Source: an uncultured Ilumatobacter sp.
GTDB taxonomy: Bacteria > Actinomycetota > Acidimicrobiia > Acidimicrobiales > Ilumatobacteraceae
Direction of reading: 5' to 3'
DNA: 64,000 nt
NCBI GenBank assembly: GCA_937919625.1
Contig: CALFRK010000175.1
Location: 1-64,000, forward strand
Below are positions 37,482 through 45,824 of this stretch, piece after piece (the first letter of the stretch is position 1; each line of letters begins with the position of its first letter). A model generated the notes under the pieces. That model ran no database searches. It had not been told where the DNA came from and was given only the letters and a program-made list of their open reading frames with translations. Both the position numbers and the translations under genes were made by a program.

Positions 37482-38849
37482 CTACTCAGCGGCGTCCGCG
37501 AGGGCGCCGCTGAGCGCTGGGTGTACCAGCAGACTCTCGACGATGTCGTTGACCCGTAGGTTGGCCGTGACGGCAAGGGCCAGCACCGAGATCAACTCGG
37601 CGGCGTGACGCCCCACGATCGACCCACCCAGCACCACGCCGGTCGCAGGGTCGGAGATGATCTTGACGAACCCGCGCGGATCATTGTTGATCAGCGCCTT
37701 GGCCGAACTCGAGAACGGCACCTTGGTGACGCGGATCTTGCGACCGGACGCGAACGCTTCCGCTTCGGCCAGACCGACATCGGCAATCTCCGGCTCGGTG
37801 AAGATCGCCGATGCCGCCTTGTCGTAATCGACGTGGCGGTGTTCGATCGTATGCAACCCCGTCACGTGCTCGGCAACTTTGCGACCCTGCATCGTTGCTA
37901 CCGACGACAGGGGCAGCTTGCCGCTGACATCACCGGCGGCGTAGATGTGGGGCAGGTTGGTGACGCAGTGGTGGTTGATCGGGATATAGCCGCCACTATC
38001 GAACTCGACGCCGGCCGCCTCAAGACCGATGGCTTCGGTGTTGGGAACAGACCCGATCGCCAGCACCGCATGGGTCGAGCGCACAACACGGCCATCGTCA
38101 CACTTGACGATCACGCCGTCACCGTCGTCGTTGAGTTCGATCGATTCGGCCCTTGCACCCTTGAGCAGCTTGACGCCGCGCTCGACAAAGTCGTCCTCGA
38201 GTACGCCTGCCACCTCGGGGTCCTTGCCTGGCAGGACATGCTGACGGCTGACGACCAGCGTTACGTCGGCACCGAACGACGAGAACATATGAACAAACTC
38301 GACACCGGTCACGCCGGAGCCGACGACCGTGATGCTCTTCGGAAAGAGTTTTGGCGGGTAGCAATCACGAGTCGTCAGAATACGGATGCCGTCGGGATCG
38401 CACCAGTCAGGAATTCGGGGGCGCGATCCGGTCGAGATCAGGGCAGCGTCGAACTCGATCTCCTCTGGACCCTCTGGGCCATCGACGAGAACCGTGTGGG
38501 TGCCGGTGAATCGACCTGAACCCTTGATCATGCGCACGTTCTGGCTTGACAACAACTCGACGACGTCGTGACTGAGGTCGTCCTGAATTCTGGAGATACG
38601 AGCGGTGAGCGCCTCGGTGTCAACTGCGGCCTCGGCGTGGCCGAGCCCCATCCCCTCGATCCGGTGCGCGAAGCTGATCGCGCCGCCGGTGGCGATCATC
38701 GTCTTCGATGGGATGCAGTCCCAGAGATGGGCCGCTCCGCCGAAGACGTCGCGTTCGATGACGGTCACCTTGGCACCCAGTCGGGCTGCGTAGGTAGCCG
38801 CCTGGTGGCCGGCGGGACCACCACCGAGAATGACAAATCGCAAGCTCAC
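37482..38849 (-). CDS. LpdA-type NAD(P)H:quinone oxidoreductase-like flavoprotein lacking the redox disulfide
   Basis: The 455-residue two-dinucleotide flavoprotein has the FAD loop VILGGGPAGHQAATYAA, the NAD(P) loop TVVGSGVTGVEF and the second FAD motif HIYAAGDVSG. Where dihydrolipoamide dehydrogenases have CxxxxC, this protein reads GGAAHLWDCIPSK: Cys45 is kept but residue 40 is Ala. The C-terminal HPALSGAL also lacks the Glu of the usual His-Glu pair. This matches M. tuberculosis LpdA (Rv3303c), which reduces quinones rather than disulfides. The GTG start has a TAGCCT box 7 nt upstream. Confidence 0.85.
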   Translation of the reverse strand: MSLRFVILGGGPAGHQAATYAARLGAKVTVIERDVFGGAAHLWDCIPSKTMIATGGAISFAHRIEGMGLGHAEAAVDTEALTARISRIQDDLSHDVVELLSSQNVRMIKGSGRFTGTHTVLVDGPEGPEEIEFDAALISTGSRPRIPDWCDPDGIRILTTRDCYPPKLFPKSITVVGSGVTGVEFVHMFSSFGADVTLVVSRQHVLPGKDPEVAGVLEDDFVERGVKLLKGARAESIELNDDGDGVIVKCDDGRVVRSTHAVLAIGSVPNTEAIGLEAAGVEFDSGGYIPINHHCVTNLPHIYAAGDVSGKLPLSSVATMQGRKVAEHVTGLHTIEHRHVDYDKAASAIFTEPEIADVGLAEAEAFASGRKIRVTKVPFSSSAKALINNDPRGFVKIISDPATGVVLGGSIVGRHAAELISVLALAVTANLRVNDIVESLLVHPALSGALADAAE

Positions 38850-38859
38850 GGCCGCAAGG

Positions 38860-40194
38860 CTACGCGCCGTCGGGATGATCCTGTACAGCGGCGGAGTCGC
38901 CGGACGTCAGAACGCCGCGTCCGATCGTTGCCGATGACACCGACTCGACCAGTGGATTAACCAGGTTCGGGCAATATGTCGACGGGTACTGGATCTGATC
39001 GCGCGGTTGGCCGACCCACTCGAAATGCATCCCGTCGGGCCGTGTGAAGTTGCCGCCCCATGCAAAGCCGTGACGACGAAAGATCCGAACGACATCGCAG
39101 TTCATGCGCGGGCGACACCCCTGGCAGTTCGTCTGGGTGTTGGTGTCGAGCGCCATCCCGTATGCATGCCGCGACAAGAACCCGCTGATGCGGCTGTACC
39201 GAGGGTTGTAGCACCCTCCGTACATGTTGGTATTGGCGACGTCGATGGCGCCCGCGAGCCCGGCTGAAACGACTTCGGCGAGGGCCGCCTGTAGGTCGCC
39301 GACGATCTCGAGATGGCATTGGGCCCGGATCCCGACGGTGCCGTTCAAGAGCACACGGCCGGCGGTCAGATTGGCCACCTTCCAGTCGGGATGCATGCTG
39401 ATCGACTCGTCGCTGTTGATCCGATACCAGGGTTCGCCCAGCAGTACCTTCGTGTGTGCCGTGCTAATGGTGTCGTCTGGGTCGGGCTGATCCCAGCTGT
39501 GCAGGACCCGAGTCTCGTGCCGACCGAGCACGCCGACGTCGGCGAGGGCGGCGTCGAGTCCGGCCCGGTCGCTAAATCCCCACATCACCACTCGGGTGTC
39601 TGTGATAGTTCCGAGTCGTTCGGCCACCTCGGTCGTCATCACCAGCTCGGCCCAGCCGAGCTGATCGTAGGGACGGATACCTCCGATCGTGAGCATCACT
39701 GTGGAACCGTTGGCGGCCCGCAACTCGATCGTGTCGCCCGGTTGTGCAGCCATCAGTTCGGCGGTCACCTGATTCATCACGACCGTGTGGTCGTTGACGA
39801 TCGCTGACACGTCAGCTCCCATCACGCCCCCGATCGCACCCTTCGGCAACGAGACGAACGTGATCGGGATCAGATAGCCAGGCGGCGGCGCGTGCACGGT
39901 CGATCCCGATCGGGCTATCCGCCGCATGCCGGAAGAACCCGTGCGACTGGGTGCGGCGACGCCTCCCACCCGCCTGACGGCGGTATCCACACCATCGATC
40001 ACAAACCGGTCGACTTCGCCGATGTCATAAGCGACGGCAAGATCACCGACCGGTTGAATCAAGCGATCCGCTGTCTTCGATACGACCGCCGCGTCGTCGA
40101 TACTTGCGCCTACGGCGATTACCGCAATCCCTCCGAGCGCGGCGAGCGCGACGCCGAGAGCGACGATTCGCCTTGGGGCAGAGACCAGTGGCAC
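38860..40194 (-). CDS. Membrane-anchored M15-type peptidase (VanY/endolysin-like)
   Basis: The 444-residue product has an N-terminal membrane helix (about 9-29), a ~200-residue domain of unknown type (about 60-260), and a C-terminal M15 peptidase domain. Zinc ligands are visible as His343 and Asp350 in SRHAYGMALDTN and His390 in DGMHFEW, with GFAWGGNF between them. Such enzymes cut D-Ala-D-Ala or L-Ala-D-Glu bonds of peptidoglycan peptides outside the membrane. Several Cys (CYNPRYS, CQGCRPRMNC) could form disulfides. The GTG start lies 6 nt after a TAGCAT box. It is divergent from lysS. Confidence 0.82.
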   Translation of the reverse strand: MPLVSAPRRIVALGVALAALGGIAVIAVGASIDDAAVVSKTADRLIQPVGDLAVAYDIGEVDRFVIDGVDTAVRRVGGVAAPSRTGSSGMRRIARSGSTVHAPPPGYLIPITFVSLPKGAIGGVMGADVSAIVNDHTVVMNQVTAELMAAQPGDTIELRAANGSTVMLTIGGIRPYDQLGWAELVMTTEVAERLGTITDTRVVMWGFSDRAGLDAALADVGVLGRHETRVLHSWDQPDPDDTISTAHTKVLLGEPWYRINSDESISMHPDWKVANLTAGRVLLNGTVGIRAQCHLEIVGDLQAALAEVVSAGLAGAIDVANTNMYGGCYNPRYSRISGFLSRHAYGMALDTNTQTNCQGCRPRMNCDVVRIFRRHGFAWGGNFTRPDGMHFEWVGQPRDQIQYPSTYCPNLVNPLVESVSSATIGRGVLTSGDSAAVQDHPDGA

Positions 40195-40314
40195 GCCGAC
40201 ATGCTACGGAACGTTGGTCGGCAGGGTCGGTCACCGTTCGGATCGGGGTACGGACATCGTCAACCCCTATCGACAGCGCGGGGTGTCCCCTGCGGAGCGA
40301 GCGGCTACCGTTTG

Positions 40315-41850
40315 ATGGTCGTGAGCGACCCCAGCGAGAATCCCGATGAAGCGGACCAGACCTCCGGAAGCGGACTCGCCGCGGAGAAGGCGCGGCGACT
40401 GGCCCGCATCCAAGAGTTGCGAGACCGCGGCGACGAGCCTTACCCGTATCGTTTCGACCGGTCGCACACGCTCGGCGAGATCCGCCTTGCGTGGGGCGCG
40501 CTCGAGCCCGGCACCGAAACCGAAACCGAGGTCGCGGTCGCCGGGCGCATAATGCTCAAGCGCGACACCGGCAAGCTGGTATTCGCCACCCTGCAGGATC
40601 GGTCCGACCAGATCCAGCTGTTCATCTCGAAAGCCGTCACGGGCGACGACCATTTCGCCGATGTAAAAGAGCTCGATCTAGGCGACTGGGTTGGCGTGCA
40701 CGGCACGGTGATGACCACCCGTAAGGGCGAGTTGTCGATCAAGGCGTCCACCGTGCAGTTGTTGTCGAAGGCGGTTCGGCCGTTGCCCGACAAGTGGCAC
40801 GGGTTGACCGACACCGACACTCGGTTTCGTCAGCGCTACGCCGACCTGATCGTCAACGAACGAGCGCGCCGCAACTTCGAGATCCGTCACGCCGTGGTTT
40901 CCAGCTTCCGACGCACACTGCACGCCAAGGGCTTCATCGAGGTCGAGACGCCGGTGCTACATCTTGAAGCGGGAGGCGCCCACGCACGCCCCTTCGTGAC
41001 GCACCACAACGCGCTCGACATGGATCTTTACCTGCGGATCGCGCTCGAGCTGCACCACAAGCGCCTGATCGTGGGTGGCATGGAGCGGGTGTTCGAGATC
41101 GGTCGGATCTTCCGCAACGAGGGCATCTCAACGCGCCACAATCCTGAGTTCACGATGATGGAGCTGTATCAGGCCTTCGGCGACTGGAACGACGTGATGG
41201 ACATCACCGAAGAGCTCGTGACGCAAGCGGCCCGCGATGCGCTGGGCACGACGGCCATCACGATTCGCGGTGAGCAGTTTGACCTGGCCGAACCGTGGCC
41301 ACGCAAGCGGATGGTCGACTATGTCAGCGAGGCGGTCGGGCGCGAGGTGCATCCGTCACAGCCGATCGACGAACTGCGCTCGCTGGCGACCGAACACGGT
41401 GTGCGCTACGAAGACCGCTGGGGCGGCGGCAAGTTGGTCGAGGAGTTGTTCGAGGCGCTGTGTGAGGGCAACATTGTTCGGCCGACGTTCGTGACTGGGC
41501 ATCCGACCGAGATCTCCCCGCTGGCCCGCGTCGATCGCGACGACCCGTGGCTGACCGAACGGTTTGAGATCTTCGTCGATTCGCGCGAACTCGGCAACGG
41601 CTACTCCGAGCTCAATGATCCGGTCGAGCAGCGGGCCCGGTTCGAAGACGAGCAGGCCGCCAAGGATGCCGGCGACGCCGAGGCCGGCAGCGTCGACGAG
41701 GATTATCTCCGTGCGCTCGAATACGGCATGCCTCCGACCGGCGGACTCGGGATCGGTATGGATCGGGTGGCAATGCTGCTGGCCGGTGTCGACTCGATCA
41801 AGGAAGTGATCCTGTTTCCCACTCTGCGCCCCGAACCGGAGATCAGCTGA
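40315..41850 (+). CDS. lysS: Lysyl-tRNA synthetase, class II
   Basis: It attaches lysine to tRNA-Lys. The ~511-residue protein has the OB-fold anticodon domain (VAVAGRIMLKRDTGKLVFAT), motif 1 region RNFEIRHAVVSSFRR, motif 2 FRNEGISTRHNPEFTMMELY and motif 3 GGLGIGMDRVAMLL. A charged N-terminal extension of about 40 residues precedes the usual start of similarity. ATG 40315 or GTG 40321 may be used; a TACCGT box ends 3 nt before the ATG and 9 nt before the GTG, so the GTG could be a leaderless start. The stop overlaps the dapD start (TGATG). Confidence 0.95.
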   Translation: MVVSDPSENPDEADQTSGSGLAAEKARRLARIQELRDRGDEPYPYRFDRSHTLGEIRLAWGALEPGTETETEVAVAGRIMLKRDTGKLVFATLQDRSDQIQLFISKAVTGDDHFADVKELDLGDWVGVHGTVMTTRKGELSIKASTVQLLSKAVRPLPDKWHGLTDTDTRFRQRYADLIVNERARRNFEIRHAVVSSFRRTLHAKGFIEVETPVLHLEAGGAHARPFVTHHNALDMDLYLRIALELHHKRLIVGGMERVFEIGRIFRNEGISTRHNPEFTMMELYQAFGDWNDVMDITEELVTQAARDALGTTAITIRGEQFDLAEPWPRKRMVDYVSEAVGREVHPSQPIDELRSLATEHGVRYEDRWGGGKLVEELFEALCEGNIVRPTFVTGHPTEISPLARVDRDDPWLTERFEIFVDSRELGNGYSELNDPVEQRARFEDEQAAKDAGDAEAGSVDEDYLRALEYGMPPTGGLGIGMDRVAMLLAGVDSIKEVILFPTLRPEPEIS

Positions 41851-42794
41851 TGGCACGTATGGCATGGGGCGCCGGCCTCACCACCGAAACGCCCGACGGC
41901 ACCACGCTCGACGTGTGGTACCGGTGGTTCGACTGGGGCGAGTTCGGCGACGACGAGATGATCAAGGCCTACCCCGATCTGGATGCACAGCTCGGGATGC
42001 GCGAGCACCGCGACGATCTGCGCAATGTGATCGTGCGCCCGATCCGACTGTCGGTCGACGTCGACGCGGCGCCTGTTTCGGCGGCCGATGCCTACCTGCG
42101 CCTGCACCTGTTGTCTGGACGTCTCGCCAAGCCGCACTCGATCGACATGAACGGCATCTTCGGCACCCTCAACAACGCCGTGTGGACCAATCTCGGTCCG
42201 GTCGCCGTGCACGAACTCGACGATGTTCGGTTGCGGGTCAAGCAAAGCGGCCAGGTGTTGCATGTGCACGGTGTCGACAAGTTTCCCCGGATGCTCGACT
42301 ACGTCGTTCCGTCCGGTGTGCGAATCGCCGACGCTTCTCGTGTTCGGCTCGGTGCCCATTTGGCCGAAGGCACCGTTGTCATGCACGAGGGATTCTGCAA
42401 CTTCAATGCGGGCACGCTCGGTACCTCGATGGTCGAGGGCCGCATATCGGCCGGTGTGGTGGTCGGCGACGGCAGCGATGTCGGTGGTGGGGCGTCGATC
42501 ATGGGCACGCTGTCGGGTGGCGGAACCGAGACGATCTCGATCGGCGAACGTTGCCTGCTCGGCGCCAACTCGGGGATCGGAATCAGCCTCGGCGACGACT
42601 GCGCGGTCGAGGCCGGCCTCTACATCACCGCATCGACACCCGTGTTGACACCAGACGGTGTGGTCAAGGCGAGACAGCTGTCAGGCATCAGTGGCACGCT
42701 GTTTATCCGCGACGGCCAGACCGGCAAGGTGATCGCCCGGCCGCGAACGAAGAGCTGGGGCGAACTCAACGACGCCCTCCACTCGAGGCACTAG
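41850..42794 (+). CDS. dapD: Tetrahydrodipicolinate N-succinyltransferase (actinobacterial DapD)
   Basis: It succinylates tetrahydrodipicolinate in lysine and meso-diaminopimelate synthesis. The 314-residue protein has an N-terminal domain with WYRWFDWGEFGDDEMIKAYP, then a left-handed beta-helix of hexapeptides including FCNFNAGTLGTSMVEGRISA and DGSDVGGGASIMGTLSGGG, matching the mycobacterial form rather than the shorter E. coli enzyme. Coupling to lysS by a one-base overlap links precursor supply and use of lysine. The gene ends in TAG at 42792-42794. Confidence 0.95.
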   Translation: MARMAWGAGLTTETPDGTTLDVWYRWFDWGEFGDDEMIKAYPDLDAQLGMREHRDDLRNVIVRPIRLSVDVDAAPVSAADAYLRLHLLSGRLAKPHSIDMNGIFGTLNNAVWTNLGPVAVHELDDVRLRVKQSGQVLHVHGVDKFPRMLDYVVPSGVRIADASRVRLGAHLAEGTVVMHEGFCNFNAGTLGTSMVEGRISAGVVVGDGSDVGGGASIMGTLSGGGTETISIGERCLLGANSGIGISLGDDCAVEAGLYITASTPVLTPDGVVKARQLSGISGTLFIRDGQTGKVIARPRTKSWGELNDALHSRH

Positions 42795-42796
42795 TC

Positions 42797-43342
42797 ATCG
42801 AAGCCGAGCGGCTCACGATCGAGGCACTCGACGTCGGCCACGCGGTCGGCTTGTTCGAGGCGCTCGACGACGAACAGGTCGGACGGTTCATCGGCGGGCC
42901 GGGTGTCACCTCGGTCGAAGCGACGATCGCACACATCGATCGCGTCAATGCCGGTCCCGGCCCCGAATGGGCCGAAGAGTGGTTCAACTGGGCGGTGCTG
43001 CTGGACGGCACGGTGATCGGTCGCGTCGAGGCGACGTTGCGTCACGACACTCCCGAGACCGGCGTTGCCGAGGTCGCCTACATCTTCGGACCCGAGTGGT
43101 GGGGTCACGGATACGCCACCGAAGCGACCCGGTCGATGATTGATCTGTTGGCGAGCGTCCACGGCGCCCGGCAACTCTGGGCAACGGTCGACCCCTTGAA
43201 CACGGCCTCGATCAACCTGCTCGAAGGGCTCGGGTTCACAACCACCGATCTGCCCGAGTTCGGACTCGAAAGCTTCGATGACGGAGATCTCGTCTTCGTG
43301 TTACGCCGGGGCGACGAAGGCGATGCCTTCTTGCAGGAGTGA
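42797..43342 (+). CDS. GNAT N-acetyltransferase without a canonical start codon
   Basis: The reading frame encodes a GNAT domain that begins IEAERLTIEALDVGHAVGLF and includes the acetyl-CoA loop EWWGHGYATEATRSMIDLLA and LNTASINLLEGLGFTTTD, as in Rim-like acetyltransferases. No ATG, GTG or TTG occurs in frame between about 42600 and the conserved start. The best placed codon is ATC at 42797, 8 nt after a GAGG (42785-42788) at the end of dapD; CTG 42755 is the other option. Translation may depend on coupling to dapD. The 3' end overlaps the convergent gene by 42 nt. Confidence 0.7.
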   Translation: MEAERLTIEALDVGHAVGLFEALDDEQVGRFIGGPGVTSVEATIAHIDRVNAGPGPEWAEEWFNWAVLLDGTVIGRVEATLRHDTPETGVAEVAYIFGPEWWGHGYATEATRSMIDLLASVHGARQLWATVDPLNTASINLLEGLGFTTTDLPEFGLESFDDGDLVFVLRRGDEGDAFLQE

Positions 43343-43624
43343 GCGCCACCTGTGCCCGTCACGTTTGGGGATCGACACCCATTCCTTGAACACCTTGCCG
43401 GCCGGGGCGAACGGTTGCCCGTGGCCCTGCTCGATCAGTTCGGCGACGCGGGCCTTTGGCAGCTTGACGACCAGACCGAAACCCTCGAAGTCGACCAGAC
43501 CGAGAAACTCCCCTGCCACCCGGGCACATTTGCCGCCCATGATCGTGCCCTCTTCGACCCGTGGGTCGCCGGTCTGGAACCCGTCGATCAGCTCCCAGAA
43601 CAGGTCTTCGTCCGTCTGTGGCAT
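43301..43624 (-). CDS. TfoX/YjbR-like small protein
   Basis: The 107-residue product has the pattern GTIMGGKCARVAGEFLGLVD, VVKLPKARVAELIEQG and PFAPAGKVFKEWVSIP, which recalls the TfoX N-terminal and YjbR-like folds (a Met-Gly-Gly turn, then a strand and a conserved WV near the end). Function is unknown; family members are often called DNA-binding without direct proof. It lies 3 nt downstream of the DUF2461-like gene on the same strand and overlaps the convergent GNAT gene by 42 nt. Confidence 0.6.
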   Translation of the reverse strand: MPQTDEDLFWELIDGFQTGDPRVEEGTIMGGKCARVAGEFLGLVDFEGFGLVVKLPKARVAELIEQGHGQPFAPAGKVFKEWVSIPKRDGHRWRSLLQEGIAFVAPA

Positions 43625-43627
43625 GGC

Positions 43628-44305
43628 TCAGTCCCCTGTGTTGTTGTCAGTCAGGTTGGCGATCAGCCAACGGTGTATCGGCAGCAGCGCCTCGAGCCGT
43701 TCGGCGCACCAGCCTGAGAACTCGGCGGAGCCGACCGACACAGGGAGATCATCGATGAAGCGAACCTGGATGCCGGTGTGGCGAAGCAGGTCTGCCCGCG
43801 GGTGATCGGCGTCGAATGGTGCCGGCACCTTCTTGACCTGATCGCCGGCGACCTCGGCCCCACGTTCGGCGACGAGGCGGTCGAGCGCGTCGCCGAGGAC
43901 GACGCCCGCTTCCCCACCGACTGCGACCCTCCAGCGCTCGCGCACCTCGGGGGTAAAGCCGATCCCGCTGGCGAAACCGGCGCGATGGGCGTCACAACGG
44001 ATCCAGAACATCGGTGAGGTCGCCTTGTCGGCGCCCTCCCAGGTGGTGAGCAGCAGATGATCCTTGTAGCGGGCGGCACCGGCGGGAGCGAACCGCAGAT
44101 CACGGTGTAGCGGCGACACCGAACTGCGGGGCACGACCGTAAGGTCGGCATCAAGTCGATCCGCAACGTCGGCGATCAAGGCGGTGCCGGGCTTGGTGAT
44201 TCCGGCCCTCAACAGTTGCTTGTTTGTGGCGTACTCGTCGGCATTCATGCCAGGAAGCCGATCGAGCAGCGCCAACGCGGCCGGATCGAATCCGGTGAAA
44301 CTCAT
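43628..44305 (-). CDS. DUF2461-like protein
   Basis: The 225-residue product starts MSFTGFDPAALALLDRLPGM and has SVSPLHRDLRFAPAGAARYK, FWIRCDAHRAGFASGIGFTP and a C-terminal RADLLRHTGIQVRFIDDLPV. This order and the central aromatic and His residues fit DUF2461, a family with no established activity. The ATG overlaps the stop of the SRPBCC gene by four bases, so it belongs to the ArsR-SRPBCC operon. Confidence 0.65.
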   Translation of the reverse strand: MSFTGFDPAALALLDRLPGMNADEYATNKQLLRAGITKPGTALIADVADRLDADLTVVPRSSVSPLHRDLRFAPAGAARYKDHLLLTTWEGADKATSPMFWIRCDAHRAGFASGIGFTPEVRERWRVAVGGEAGVVLGDALDRLVAERGAEVAGDQVKKVPAPFDADHPRADLLRHTGIQVRFIDDLPVSVGSAEFSGWCAERLEALLPIHRWLIANLTDNNTGD

Positions 44306-44712
44306 GCTGTGACTCCTTCGGCGCAGTGCGCCAAACGTTCGATGAACATCGTCCAGCCCAGTTGATGTTGGGCGGCCATCTCTGGGGTCAGGCCGTCGTG
44401 ACGCACGCTGATCCGGGTCGACGAGCCGAGCGCCTCCATTTCGAGCGTGACCACACTGGAACCGACCGGGACCGGGAAGCCACCGTGCTCCCAGCCGTAG
44501 GTGAACACAAGCCGCCGCATCGGCACGATCTCGCGAACTTGCCCGGCGACGACCCACCCGTTGTCGTGCACCCAGCGGATCGTGCCGCCAGGTGTCAGGT
44601 CGACGGTCGCCTCGACCGACATCCACTGGTTCAGGCCAGCCGCCGAGTTGACGAGCGACCAGACCACGTCGACCGGGGCCTCGATCACTCGGTCAAACTC
44701 GACGATATTCAC
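44302..44712 (-). CDS. SRPBCC (AHSA1-like) domain protein
   Basis: The 136-residue START-like protein opens FDRVIEAPVDVVWSLVNSAA, a typical SRPBCC first strand and helix, and continues with VDLTPGGTIRWVHDNGWVVA, RRLVFTYGWEHGGFPVPVGS and a C-terminal GWTMFIERLAHCAEG. Such proteins have a deep hydrophobic pocket; the ligand is unknown. It overlaps the ArsR gene upstream and the DUF2461-like gene downstream by 4 nt each. The pairing with ArsR repeats at 51252-52594. Confidence 0.85.
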   Translation of the reverse strand: MNIVEFDRVIEAPVDVVWSLVNSAAGLNQWMSVEATVDLTPGGTIRWVHDNGWVVAGQVREIVPMRRLVFTYGWEHGGFPVPVGSSVVTLEMEALGSSTRISVRHDGLTPEMAAQHQLGWTMFIERLAHCAEGVTA

Positions 44713-45041
44713 GACGCCACACTCCGATCGTGAGCCACACCCTCGGCGACAGCGGCCAATCGATCGATGGCTGAGGACCAGTACTCGTCGAAGAACGCCC
44801 GCAGGTCGGTCAACGCTGCGTCGTCGGCCTGGTAAAGCCGGCGTCGGCCGTCGACTGTAACGGTCACAAGACCGGCGTCGCGCAGCACAGCGAGGTGCTG
44901 ACTGGTTGCTGGCTGCGAGGCACCGAGCTGCCGTGCCAACGCGCCGACGGGAAGCGCGTCTTTGTGAACGAGTTTCAGTAGGGCGCGCCGGGTCGGGTTG
45001 GCCAGTGCCTTGAAGCCGTCGTTGTCGCGCACGTCACGCAC
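44709..45041 (-). CDS. ArsR-family transcriptional regulator
   Basis: The ~110-residue winged-helix repressor reads FKALANPTRRALLKLVHKDA, LARQLGASQPATSQHLAVLR (recognition helix) and AGLVTVTVDGRRRLYQAD (wing). No metal-binding Cys pair is visible, so this is the SRPBCC-linked subgroup rather than a metal sensor. I placed the start at GTG 45041 because a TATATA box (45053-45048) ends 6 nt before it and the length then matches the family. It heads an operon with the SRPBCC and DUF2461-like genes. Confidence 0.85.
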   Translation of the reverse strand: MRDVRDNDGFKALANPTRRALLKLVHKDALPVGALARQLGASQPATSQHLAVLRDAGLVTVTVDGRRRLYQADDAALTDLRAFFDEYWSSAIDRLAAVAEGVAHDRSVAS

Positions 45042-45077
45042 GTCCCATATATAAGCACATTCGCATATGAATACCAA
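45042..45077 (-). promoter_or_regulatory. ArsR promoter with AT-rich imperfect palindrome
   Basis: On the minus strand TTGGTA (45077-45072), an 18-nt spacer and TATATA (45053-45048) form a promoter whose transcript would begin at the GTG 45041. The spacer holds CATATGCG, and the box reads TATATATG, giving an imperfect CATAT...ATATG inverted repeat that could be the ArsR operator. Confidence 0.5.
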
Positions 45078-45191
45078 GGCGTTCCCACCGAGCAACTGCT
45101 CGAGCACTCATTGCAACCTCTGAGGGCTGCCAGAATGACAGGCCCAATCTCAATCGTCTTCTCGCTACCGGCGTGGCTACGGTTTCGACTC

Positions 45192-45824
45192 GTGCCGACG
45201 CTCACCAGCATGCTCGCCTTCGGTATCGCCTCGGTCGTGCTGCTCGCGATCCCCGGTCCGGCGGTCACGTACATCGTGAACCGCAGCGTTGCCGACGGTC
45301 GCACCGTCGCCCTGGCGTCGGTCGCCGGGCTCGAGCTCGGCAACTTCATGCACGTGATCGCCGCCACGGTCGGCTTGTCTGCGGTGCTGGCGACGTCGGC
45401 AACGGCGTTCAGCGTGGTGAAATGGGTCGGCGCCGGCTATCTGATCGCGGTCGGCGTCAAGATCCTCATGACACGACCCGAACACCTGTCAGGCAGCACC
45501 ACGCACGCCACCTACCGGCGAGCGTTCACACAGGGCGTCGTCGTTAACACGCTCAACCCCAAGGTCGCCCTGTTCTTCTTGTCGTTCCTACCCCAGTTCA
45601 TCGACCCCGATCGCGGCCCGACCTGGACACAGGCGCTGGTACTCGGCTCGATGTTCACCCTGCTCGGAGCGATCACCGACTGCACGTGGGCGATGACCGC
45701 CAGCGCTGTCCGGAGCGTGCTGTTGCGTGGGCGGGCAATGCCGTTCATCCGCCGGTACGTCTCGGGCTCGACCCTCGTGGCTCTCGGCCTTGTGGCCGCC
45801 AGAGCGCAACGCTCAACCAGCTGA
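45192..45824 (+). CDS. LysE-family amino-acid exporter
   Basis: The 210-residue membrane protein has about six helices. Hallmarks are the N-terminal FGIASVVLLAIPGPAVTYIV with the PGP motif, GLELGNFMHVIAATVGLSAV, and NTLNPKVALFFLSFLPQFID in the middle loop, as in RhtB/LysE efflux carriers for basic or neutral amino acids. The substrate is unknown. The GTG start follows a TACGGT box at 8 nt. It is divergent from the ArsR operon and its 3' end overlaps the convergent aminotransferase gene by 12 nt. Confidence 0.88.
   Translation: MPTLTSMLAFGIASVVLLAIPGPAVTYIVNRSVADGRTVALASVAGLELGNFMHVIAATVGLSAVLATSATAFSVVKWVGAGYLIAVGVKILMTRPEHLSGSTTHATYRRAFTQGVVVNTLNPKVALFFLSFLPQFIDPDRGPTWTQALVLGSMFTLLGAITDCTWAMTASAVRSVLLRGRAMPFIRRYVSGSTLVALGLVAARAQRSTS

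Noticed and set aside
43301-43342. The 42-nt overlap of the GNAT and TfoX/YjbR-like genes as a sign that one is false
   Set aside because: Both proteins match their families up to near their ends, and short convergent overlaps are common in this compact region.
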